The translations under genes and the position numbers were made by a program. A stretch of DNA of 64,000 bases from Pyrrhoderma lamaoense (Eukaryota; Basidiomycota; Agaricomycetes; Hymenochaetales; Hymenochaetaceae): NCBI GenBank assembly GCA_002794735.1, contig NBAZ01000010.1:992001-1056000 (forward strand). Reading direction: 5' to 3'. Shown piece by piece: positions 50,947-61,462 of this stretch. The notes beneath the pieces were generated by a model. The model had not been told where the DNA came from. It ran no database searches and saw nothing but the letters and a program-made list of their open reading frames with translations. Numbering within the stretch: position 1 is the first letter of the stretch; every line of letters begins with the position of its first letter.

Positions 50947-52258
50947 TCATCTGTGTTGTGCTTTTGCTTCTTCTCTTTTCCTCGCCGATGTTTTAAACAG
51001 CCATGCCAAATTTTCATAAACCACAAAGGTAACGCAAGTCCCCGGTAGAACTCGCACGAGGTTCGTCCCAAGACCTCTATAGAAACCTACTAAACCCTCT
51101 TCTCGCCAAGTTCGAGCAATCGTCTGAGGTATATTCGGATACAAATGAGTCGTTGCATTGTTCTGGATCCGAGAACGGACTACTTGATAAGGGTAGGTTG
51201 CTGCGAGTGCCATAAGCTTCGACGACGCGGAGATCATTGTATAGGTTGTATTTGACTAGATGTTTTATATGAAAGCATTGAAGATACGACTTCAGTTAGC
51301 GTCTGTACTCAAAATGTTTTCTTGCTGTTTCATCTCACTAGTTTCTCCGATTCAATTTTCCATTCTCTCCCGGTCTTTGCAAAATGCCGCTTTTTTTGCT
51401 CCGTACATAACCATTTGAGCTGCTCATAGCCCATAAATTGAATAGCTCCATTACTAACACCAACCAATGCAAGGGTAGTTCCCTTATACAAGCCCCGAAG
51501 ACCCTCATTTCGATATATTGATGAAATTCCATCTTGAAAGACATTAAGTTTTCATTACAAACATTAAAACGAAAAGAACAAAAAAATAAGACCTACGCCA
51601 TAAGCTTCTGTAGGCCATCGGAGCGTCGGCTCGGGTTGTAAACATGCGGACTTTGACAACCCATATAGGATTGGTCATAATTGCAGTTACAGCACCTAGA
51701 CAAGGACAAGATGAGCGCACGTATAACATGTATAGATGTATGATTGCGAACTTGCTTCGGCGGCATATAGTAGAGTTGTGCCAGAAGAAAACTTGTAGCT
51801 GGGATCGCCAGTAGGGGACATGTGTTTCTTTAGCATATTGTAGCTGCACAGGAATAGTTATTTTAGATTATAAAATATGCAAGGAAGAAGGATAAGCGAC
51901 TCACAATAGGAAGTACAGACCCCAACTACTTGCATTTCCGGCAATATTCGCACCTACGCCTCTGTAAAGCCCCTTTATACCTTGAGATGTGTATATATCA
52001 GATAGGGCATGGTATATTGCTTTTCCCATGCCCCCTGAGGTTTTGTTGTTAATATCTGGAATTTAACCTTGAGGAGATCGAGGGGGTGCATGCATAAAAC
52101 AGCAACAGTTCCCGCACCGATGCCTGCTGCTGCATGATCCTAGAGATTACATATTATGTATAAGAGAGAGTTCTTATTGATGCCGCGAAGAAAATAAATC
52201 ATACAAGAGCTGCTGTCGGGAAGAAACTTGGCGCAGGCTTAGGATGACTGGCAGACAT
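50947..52258 (-). CDS. FLX1: Mitochondrial carrier, FAD/folate transporter (Flx1/SLC25A32) type, one apparent 1-bp deletion
   Basis: Six-helix inner-membrane carrier of about 330 residues in six exons, from 52258 to 50947. Three carrier repeats show MHPLDLLKVKFQ, TNPIWVVKVRM and TYPYQVVRSRIQ. The Trp in the second (PIW) and the Gln in the third (PYQ) are typical of the SLC25A32/33 branch. Other blocks: GIKGLYRGVGANIAGN, SPTGDPSYKFSSGTTLLYAA, GLRGLYKGTTLALVGVSNG, AIQFMGYEQLKW and GLVGFYRGLGTNLVRVLPG. One base is missing near 52056 to join KVKFQ to INNKTSGGMGKAI. One intron starts GTTCG. The transported cofactor (FAD, folate or pyrimidine nucleotide) is inferred from the family only. Confidence 0.84.
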
Positions 52259-53026
52259 GCTGATATGAAAGTGCGCGGACGTTATGACTTCATGAAATAG
52301 CCGTGAGAACAAGTTACTGTACTTGAGTTATTGTTTGATGGAAGAGTTATTACATGTACACACGTACGTAATCTTCATTCAAGCTTGTCTCATAAGAAGC
52401 CGAGAATGACTTTTTTTGCCTAATCTACAATTTGTTATTACAAAAAGTATAGATACAGAGTTATTTACCGATTAATCATTAAAATTAATGATCGTATACG
52501 TTTACTACATATAGTAGATTGTTTTATACCACTAGTTCATGTAAAAGCGACCGTCTTGCCTTTTCTCTCAACGGTGAGCATCGTTTTAGTCATTTCAGTC
52601 ATTTCTAGAGTCTCCTCGCCGCACATGAATTAATTTGTCTGCAGAGAAGGACTCTTCTGATCAGATAGAACAACCCCAATCAGCGATTATTCGAAGGAAT
52701 CTATATTTCCCCGGATTCTCTCTCTCCTGCAGCGGCGAAAGGGGGAACACCAGGGACCCTGATAGACACTACAGGAATTGGGTCTCGAGCCTCTTCCGCA
52801 GACAGATCGCGTGAGTGGTGATTCGCGTCGCAGAAAACATGCCCTTCAACTGCAAGTTCTCGGCTCAAGGGCGCGTGCATAAGCTCCAACCTCTCCTTTT
52901 CAAACCCGTTTCATCAGGTCCATGCCCCTTTTCTTCCGTTACTTATAGGCCACTCCCTCTCGGCTCTGTTTCCCCCCATCCACCCACCAACTTCTATTCT
53001 CCCGTCCCTTCTCAAGAGTTTCAAAA
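52259..53026. promoter_or_regulatory. Divergent promoter region, Flx1 / prolyl oligopeptidase
   Basis: About 770 bp between start codons. The right end (52880-53020) is CT-rich on the plus strand, a typical leader for the peptidase gene. The middle (52400-52560) is AT-rich. No specific binding site was recognised. Confidence 0.4.
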
Positions 53027-56000
53027 ATGACGTCTCTAAAGACTGACTGGGTAGCTAATTCTTACCCCCAGTCCCGCAGGTCCGACCATATAGATACTTA
53101 CAAGAGCGAAAAGCACGGCCAAGTTCGTGTACCTGACCCATACAACTGGCTAGAACAGAATAGTCAAGAGACTGATGCCTGGACGACAGAGCAAGCGGGC
53201 TTCACACGAAAGTATCTAGAACAAAACCCCTGCCGTGAAGACTTGGAACGCCAGCTTCGGGCTAACTTTGACTACGAGAAGGTCTGTACAGAAGAGCTTA
53301 TGGCTCCGTCTAGATCGCAATCTCGATCCCTAATTGTGGCTGCTTAACATGAATCTCACGTTTTCCAGTTCTCTCGTCCTGTTCTCAAAAAGGACGGCCA
53401 CTGGTACTGGTCTTATAACAGTGGCCTTCAAGCCCAATATGGTCTGTTTTGCTCTTGACTAACTATTGCCGCGGCCCGAACTTCTCACATGCGCTCTTCG
53501 TATAAATTTGAACCCAATAAAACCAGTTTTCTATCGATCCAAAGACGCCACTCTCCCATTATCCGACCAATCAGGTCCAGAACAGAAGGCAGAAATCTTC
53601 TTTGACGTAAGTTTCCATACCATATCCCGTCGAATAGTCAACCTAATATCTATTTCCCGACTTGGACAAACCTAATAGCAAAATTTGATCACAGATGATG
53701 GTACAGGGGCTTTCACTACTACTTCATTCTCGGAATGCGGTAGATACTTCGCCTACGGAATTTCCCTCTCGGTACGTCTATATTTCGAATTTTCATACCT
53801 TCAACTTTTCCACCCCTTTTGTATCTTTTCATTCTCATATCATGCTGGCTGATTGATCTTGATAACATACAGGGTAGTGATTTCTACACGGTTTACGTTA
53901 GACGCACAGACTCACCCTTCGTCGATAAGAAACAGAGAGATCTAAAAGAGGACCCGGGCCGTTTACCAGATGAAATTCGTTTTGTTAAATTTTCTTCAAT
54001 TTCATGGACGAAAGACTCGAAAGGATTTTTTTATCAGGTTAGGCTCACATGCGTTTTTTTATGCTTCCCCCCTTAAATATTCATGACTCATATTTAACAT
54101 CTATAGCGTATGCCTGAGCGAGTATCACATGGTGACTCAAATGAAGACAAAGCCGGCACGGAAACGGACCAAGATGGCGATGCCATGTTGATGTATCATC
54201 GTATCGGAACCCCACAATGTGTGTCCTTGATTTTAATTTAATAACCTTCAGTATCTGAGCCGAGATCTCCTAGCTGAGGATATCCTCGTGATGATCAACC
54301 CCGAAAATCCGGAATGGATGTGGAGCGCCCAAGTCAGTTTAGATGGGAGATATCTAGAACTCTATATCACAAAGGATACTTCACGGGTAAGTTACGAGTT
54401 GCCTAGGTGTCTTTATTTACATTTGTTGAATTTTTTTTTTGAAAGAAACATCTTCTCTGGATTGCTGATCTAACCGAGAATAAAATTGGACCGGATATGA
54501 ACTGGATCAAACTCATAAATACCTTCGATGCTGCTTACTCAATGTCAGTGCCACCTAAAGTTAAATTGTCTATTTTAAATCTTACTTTATTGCCACAGTT
54601 TAGCCAATGATGGAACCAAACTCTATATTCAGACAAACAAAGACGCACCTCATACAAGTTAATCACGATCGATCTCTCTGACCCTAATCTCACTCAGACT
54701 GAACTTGTCCCTGAAGATAAGGAAGCTAAACTTGAAACAGCTGACCTGGTAAACAACGATAAATTGGCCCTAGTGTATAAGAGAAATGTAAGGAACACTA
54801 ATCTTACTCAAATACCTCATTCTTATTATTGCTATAGGTTAAAGATGAATTGTACTTGTTTGATCTCAACGGAAAGAAGTTACAGCGACTTGCACCCGAT
54901 TTTGTCGGAAAGATCGAAGTTTCTGCTCGAAGAGATCAAAGTTGGTTCTTTGTGACCTTGAGTGGATTCACTACACCATGTACCGTTGCTCGGTACGATT
55001 TTACAGAGAAAAACGAATCGAATAGATGGAGTATATATAGAACAACCAAACTTCAAGGTCTGAATCCAGACGATTTTACAGCAGAACAAGTCTGGTACAA
55101 CAGCCACGATGGTACAAGGGTGCCAATGTTTGTCGTCCGTCACAAATCTACACCAACGGATGGTTCTGCTCCGGCAATACAATACGGTATTAAAGAATTT
55201 TTTTTAAGATGGTTCTTTATTGATTTTATTTTACGAAGGCTATGGGGGATTTACAATCTCGATTGCGCCATTCTTTAGCGTCGTTTTCATGACATTCTTA
55301 CAAAGCTACCGAGCAGTCCTTGCTGTCCCGAATATCCGTGGAGGAGGGGAATTCGGGAGGAATGGCATCTGGCGGGAACAAAGGAGAGAAAGGTAAGATT
55401 GAATTGCTATATCAGGCACTGAGGGCACGAATGTTGATAAATAATTACGCTAGATGAACGTCTTTAAAGATTTCATTGAGGCCACGTTCGTGTTACATTA
55501 TATTTTTCCTTCTATGGCAATTGACGGTCCGGCATCGCAGAAACTATCTAAAAACCAATAAAATCGCACATCCCGAGAAGATCGCTATAAATGGTGGCTC
55601 CAATGGAGGTGTTACAAATTTTACTGAATAGCATAGTTTTTTTGGATTAACTCTATTCACCACTCACAGGATTGCTAGTTGCTGCATGCGCAAACATTGC
55701 TCCTGAGGGTACCTTCGGTGCCGCCGTTGCTGAGGTTGGAGTATTAGACATGCTAAAAGTTTGTTCTATGGCATTCTTCCGTCTAGGAGTAACTAAACTA
55801 ATTTTTTTCTAGTTCAATAAATTTACGATTGGACGAGCGTGGACTTCGGACTATGGTAATCCTGATGACCCACATGACTTCGATTATATCTATCCATACT
55901 CTCCTCTTCACAATGTTCCCAAGGACAAGACGCTACCACCTATGATATTGCTTACCGCCGACCGTAAGTACTGGCATCTTACGTATCTAATATCCGATAA

Positions 56001-56294
56001 TGACTAGTTAAATTTGCTATCTATGAAGATGATGACCGGGTTGTTCCTCTTCATTCATTTAAGCACGCGGCTACCCTGCAGTATACGTTGCCAGGTAACA
56101 AGAATCCACTTCTCATTCGTATCGAGAAGAAGGCCGGGCACGGAGCAGGGAAGAGCACGGAACAGCGGTAAATTAACCGTAAAATTTTCGGACTGTGTTT
56201 TTAACTGATGTTTTTATCCAATAGGATCAAAGAAGCAGCAGATAAGCTTGGCTTCGTGGCGCAGAGCATGGGCTTGAAATGGTACGGCCCTTGA
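53027..56294 (+). CDS. Prolyl oligopeptidase (S9A), two apparent 1-bp deletions
   Basis: Cytosolic serine peptidase cleaving after proline in short peptides. About 15 exons; the first is 53027-53281, later ones include 53369-53441, 53527-53605, 53679-53771 and 53873-54037. Family blocks: [108 protein letters not shown], then the catalytic Ser in [14 protein letters not shown], Asp in [15 protein letters not shown] and His in KAGHGAGK. It ends GLKWYGP, normal for the family. Frame breaks lie near 54653 and at a GGG run (55355-55357, needed for [15 protein letters not shown]). One intron begins GTTCG. A housekeeping paralogue is assumed; nothing ties it to a peptide cluster. Confidence 0.9.
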
Positions 56295-56853
56295 GTGGTA
56301 ATTATTTTTCGAATTTTCTTGTATGGTAGTACATGTATTATCTGCAATATCGTCGGTCTAATAACACAGCGCTAAAATACTTAACTATATACAATTCGAT
56401 TCTTGGTATCAAATAGACCGATTGGTTCTAAAAAGCTAAAAATCTTGATCTACCCGAGATCGACAATGCGGGTTGACGTACTAAACGGAAGTAAAAGGCA
56501 ACCAAGAAAAACAAGGACCTACAAAAGCTTATCTTGGGCTTCTTTCCTGGACGGATCACGGATGCAAAGGGATAGAGCACGTTCATCGATTAGGAGGGTG
56601 GGAAGGAACTTAAGAAATGGTCTATAGGATAGTAAGTGACAGTCTAACGTGAGTAACCTCGAAAAATCCCTTTCTGGTTTTGTCAAAAAACCCTATAATG
56701 CCCCTCAAGCTCAAGGCAGTCCGAGTCCCTGTTGTGGGACTGTACTACTTTGCTCTCGGAAGTCTCCCGAAGAAAGAGTAGTCACTAGGACTTTTGCTCG
56801 AAGACTTGGTTTATCATTGGATTGTGTGTATCCGGGAGCTAAAAACGGGAAAA
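56295..56853. other. Convergent spacer with atypical composition, possible mtDNA insertion
   Basis: Between the stops of prolyl oligopeptidase and arrestin B, 56410-56850 reads unlike its surroundings. It has few homopolymer tracts, is rich in GGGA, CCGAG and GAAAG words, and has short basic open frames in two registers (56403-56627 and 56649-56870). No known protein was recognised. Fungal mitochondrial intergenic DNA has this look, so a nuclear mtDNA copy is possible, but unproved. Confidence 0.25.
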
Positions 56854-58385
56854 CTAAAATTTCATGCTAATTTTTGACAGTAAGTTTAAGCACTGCAATT
56901 TTCATGAAAAGATTCATCTATTTTTTACTTGCCTTAAGTTCAAGCTTACCGAATGAGAAGGAAGGAGTTATCGTTGGCGGAAGTTGTATCTCCCCGTAGA
57001 GAGTCCGACTAGAATCATTTGAAGAGAAACCATGAGGCATCCAGCCCGCTTTACTGATGAATTTATCCTCGCCTTCAAGGTTAAGTTCGCCACCGAATGG
57101 TGTGCTGAGACACATGTTACTTCTAATGAAAATTTGAGGGCAGCTTGGCTTCGATAATTCTTCCAGAACTTGAGGATCGGAACTTGAGATAACTAAGTAA
57201 CATGGAATAAAGGTTCCTCTGGTGTAGCTGAGCTGCGAACACCATCGGGACGTGTCAGATACTCATTTATTTTAGAAAACAATACTCTTCTACAAAACTT
57301 ACTGGCTTAGCAAGGGAAAACTGGTAATTACCGATATACATCAGCTTTCCATACCAGCCAGGATGATCGAGAAACTTACCGAGAAACTGAATGTTACACG
57401 TCTTCGCTGCAAGAGACCCTGTATCCGAAGCTGAGGAAATGTGTGCCAGTCTGAGCTCCTCAGCTCAGATGATACCAATGGAGTACCCGGCCATTCATCA
57501 TCATGGAACAGTGGAGAAAAGGGGTCTGGCAAAGATGCTGGTACATAGCTAAAAGGGATTGTCAAGCTGCAAGGTTTGATATCTTAATATGGAAATTATC
57601 TTTCAAGTTCCGCTATTGCCCACCTATTACCGAATCTCAGCCCCGGTCTCTTGAGCTTGACAATTATCTCGTATCCAATCCGAACGTGACCATGGCTTCC
57701 TCGTAGGGATGGTGGAAGGCTAGATATGACGCGAGGCTTCCGACCTTTTCGGTCGAGTGTTTGTAGTTCTTTCGGAAGCTCAATCTTGAATGACCAGGAA
57801 TACTTTCCGTACAATTTCCCACTTCGATCGGAAGACCCCTTGGAAAAGAATATGCCCCCTGAACGCGGATCCCCCATCGTATCATCCCAAACGGTTTCTG
57901 ATAGGTGCATGAAAGTCTTGCTTTCGTAACCCGGGATCATATAATAACCATCCACCTAATTTCCATCAATTTGTACTGTCAGACTACATCATCAGGGGTC
58001 ACAATCTAATGTGGATACTCACCGAAACGGAGATCATTTTGATGCGGTCGGGATTCCTAAGGCTTAGATCTACTTGTCCAGCAATGCAATGACCTTCCGC
58101 ATATACTGGCGGACTAGCAGAGCTAGAAGCCCAGCTATGAAGCTTCACCGCTATGGAGGATGTTCCTCTTGATAAATGTAAAGCATATGTGTGTGTGGTT
58201 GGTGGTACGGAGGTAAAGAGTGAACTTAATGGTTGGAGTGACTGAGTTGATAAGGATACAGGGCTTTGAGGTATCGTGTCTGGTCTGCCCCAGTCGTCTA
58301 AGCTTCGGTAGAATGTCATATCGTGGCCATTAGTTGAGAAGGAGTTTTCGTTAGTAGATACTGAGATGACCGAACGAGCAGGCAT
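56854..58385 (-). CDS. Arrestin-like protein B
   Basis: Paralogue of the arrestin at 2.7-4.8 kb. Exons: 58385-58023, 57955 to about 57586, then to about 57398, an 18-nt exon 57320-57303, 57232-56933 and a short last exon 56892-56854. The N-domain has SPPVYAEGHCIAGQVDLSLR, FMHLSETVWDDTMGDPR, YSWSFKIELPKELQ and LPPSLRGSHG; the C-domain has FSYVPASLPDPF, LRIQGLLQRRRVTFSFS, SYTRGTFIPCYLVI and LPPTITPSFSFGKLELK. The ATG at 58385 is the first in frame. The last intron would start with GC (AAG|GCAAGT, a standard GC-AG donor) and the protein then ends 13 residues later. The long Ser-rich tail of gene A is absent, so the 3' end is either truncated or misread. Confidence 0.72.
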
Positions 58386-59698
58386 GACTATGGATATTGG
58401 CAAGAGCTCCAGGTAATCAAAGTATATATAAATATGCGGGAGGAGAAGAGCGCAGCTATAGTATGTGAGTGGATCTCACCCAATATTTGAATATTGGATA
58501 TTTCACTAAATATATCACATTGCTTAGCGACTACGGAATTTAGAGCTAACTTTGTTCTCTTCGCGGATATGTGAATGCACTCTTTTTAGACGGTAAACGT
58601 GAATGCATATGGGAGAAGTTGTTGTCCTGTCCAGTGAAGATAATAGCACACAGACTCGGTAACTTCCAAGCCCTTCTCTAACAGCAGAACGATGTTCTCA
58701 TGACTACGATGTTTATGCTATTGATGCTTATTAAGAAGTTCAGAAGGAATAGTATAACTTTATTTAATTATTATACTAGTCGGGTGTGGCGCTTATGAAC
58801 TCAAAATAGGTATCAACTCATACTCATCCGCGAAACCTTTCCATATCAAATTACTACAAATACAAATAAAGCCACATTGATGTATAAATTGATTTTTATC
58901 ATGAAATATCTGTCAAAGGCGCTTTATTATGTTTTTTTGGCAATCAAACAGCAACTAATAACGCCTAAGTTCCATTCTTGGAGATACAAGGCAATTGTTG
59001 ATCTTCTTGATATTGAAATAATCATGATATCTCTTGGGTGTTCTTGCATTTATCGACCTCATTATAATCCTCCATTTAGGTCGGATCATATGGGTTATAA
59101 GAATATAAGAATAAATCTATACATACAAACGAATTATGCAACCGGGGAATCACCTTCTGAATTATTGAAAACTTGCAATCACGACTGTAGTACTTAGCAA
59201 CAGTTTCAGAGGGTAAGATACATATTTATTAGATCTAAAGTTGTGTGTGCGTTTATGTTATATTTTTGTTGGTGGGCTTGGAAGTCTCGGCCCACTACAT
59301 TAGATCCAATCTACTGATGGGAATTCTATGACATTTTTAGATTAGTAATATGTAAGTGTCGTCCATCCTGTGAGGTAAGCGAGTCACTTGAAGCGTTTTA
59401 ACCTTCGACAAACTCCATTTTTAAAAGAAGTTTACATGTAGTCTATCGAAAGCTTGAGAAAAAGAGACGTAGAAAAAAATCCCATAGGAAAGAATGAACA
59501 AAACAAAGAGAGCGTATATGGAAAAGGAGTGTGTTTGAATCCCAAATTATCATATTGTAAGGTATCGAAAGCGATTTCTAGTAGAGTAAGCGGTCACGAA
59601 GTAAGCGAAATATGAACGATATACTCACAACAGACTAAACACCCAGAAAATAAGCTAAGTGGAGAGTAGCTACATGATTGGAACCTCCAATGGCACGG
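58386..59698. other. Intergenic, arrestin B promoter and 3' flank of the CaaX gene
   Basis: About 1.3 kb of AT-rich DNA. A 106-codon plus-strand frame (58877-59197) has no recognisable motif and no supporting splice structure. A TATATAAATA at about 58421-58430 lies close upstream of the arrestin B start and could act as its TATA box. Confidence 0.4.
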
Positions 59699-60619
59699 TC
59701 ACATGATGACACAGTCTTTAGCATCCTTTTCAGCTTGTGCTTGGGCCATTCCCTTGCCTTGAATGCCCATTTCCTCGAATGTTGCATACTTTGCGTTTGC
59801 TCCAGAGACAGCTCTTTGACCCCGTCTCATCGGGGGAGTTAAAGTTCCTGAACCCATCCCTGTTGCCGAAGGTGAGCTTGGAGAACTTGGTTCGGACTGT
59901 GAGTATGGCAGAGTATCAGATACAGCACGTCTGATCCCTGGATGCACTGGGCTTGAGGGAACAGATGTTGGGCCAGAGTCTGTAAGGGCATATCGAGGCT
60001 TGTCAGCAAATTGTTGGGGTTGAAGTTGACGCTGAGGCAGTTCTAGCTGGGTTGGAGTGTTTCCATTGCCGCGCGGACCCATACTGCCTGATCGACTTGA
60101 GCTACGAGGCGGCGGGGTAAGCGTAGCACTTTGTGCATTACTCGAATGTGCTACTCGGGGGTCTTGATGTTGGGGTTGATATGAGGAAATTTCCCCTTGT
60201 CCATGACTTTGAGGGAAAAACCTTTCAGAAGTAGGGCTCCTCTACTCGTTGAAATCAATAAAATGTGATGAATGTAGTTACTCAGATAGGCATGAGATTA
60301 CCTCGTCATACCACTCTCCGTCGTGCATCACGCCGTTTTGAGTCCCGAGGTCTTCTTCGTCCTCTTCTTCGTCAAGTACAGCAGCGAGAGCTGAAGCTGA
60401 AATCATCCCCTCAGGCTCTTCGGAAATGGCTAGGCCTGGAACGAAGCCTCCATTGCCCGTTTGCTCGAATATGACACCATGTTGGCTTTGAACTCTTGCG
60501 TGAGGAGCACTGTTCATTCCGTTTGTAGATCTTGCTGGAGGAACAACGTCGCTTGGGGTACGAACAAGACGTGCACGATCAGAGGCCATAGAAGAGTGTA
60601 AGTCTTTAGGTAGTTCCAT
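59699..60619 (-). CDS. Small disordered protein with a C-terminal CaaX box (CVIM)
   Basis: Two exons, 60619-60302 and 60241-59699, about 286 residues. Exon 1 reads MELPKDLHSSMASDRARLV and on, with an acidic run (LDEEEDEEDLG). Exon 2 is Ser/Pro/Gln-rich and ends EEMGIQGKGMAQAQAEKDAK then DCVIM-stop. C-V-I-M is a farnesylation-type CaaX motif, so membrane anchoring is likely. The frame of exon 2 needs one base fewer in a T6 run (about 60216-60221) to stay open, or another splice site. Protein-like sequence also continues in frame upstream of the chosen ATG, so the start is uncertain. No family was recognised. Confidence 0.5.
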
Positions 60620-61462
60620 TTTCTTAACCTTAACGTAGGGAAAATCCGGGGGCCGATTTCTTCCTTCACGGAAGCTTACTTGTGGGCGTTGTCTTTTGAA
60701 AAGAAAAGAGTTTGCCAAAGAGCCCTACCCTAGCCTACTTTGAACTCAGGTCCTGGGTGACCTATCCTTACTAGTCTCGTAAAGAGATGCCGTTAGAAAG
60801 AAAGAACAAAATCGTATGTCAAAAAAGCTGCAGGCGACCGACAGGATCGTTACCCTCTTTTTTTCACTTTATTCACGTTACATGGTATTCTTAGAACTGG
60901 GGATAGTCGGGAGACAATTATTGGGTAGGCATGGTACGCGAGGTTGGCGAATGACCCGAATTAGTAATTAATGGTTAACTCGATGTTGCCGAGCAGGTTA
61001 TGGTCCAGAGACTTGGAACTAGAGACATTTGAGTGTACTTTCTCCTCGACAGATGAGAGGGTAAATTGCAGCTTTATATACATATAGCAAGGCGGGCTCT
61101 TCATGCCGCAGAAGAGACGGATGAACTGGGTTTCCGTGGCCGTGAGCGTTGCTTAAGGGAAACTTAATTCTCTCGGTGATCGACCTGTACCCGACTTGGA
61201 AAGCGATACTCTTGCATATGGTCCATTAAATACGGAAAATAATAAATTCTTTCAATAAACAAAAAAAACGACTACTAGATATATACATGTACATGTACGA
61301 GGGGTGTTATCTAATTTCTTTTCTGATGTAGGATGCGCAACAAATCTATGCGGGTAGTTGAACAAGATGGCCCGTAATCATAATGATACAGATCAAAAAT
61401 TGATAATTTAGAACAACAACAAAGGCTAAGACAATAGTGATGATATGTGTATGCTGACACTT
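60620..61462. other. Intergenic, upstream of the CaaX gene and 3' flank of RAT1
   Basis: About 840 bp. The first 100 bp left of 60720 (in the leftward gene's sense, upstream of its ATG) stay open and could be coding. The rest shows stops in all frames and an AT-rich palindrome-like TATACATGTACATGTA stretch near 61282-61297. Confidence 0.4.
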
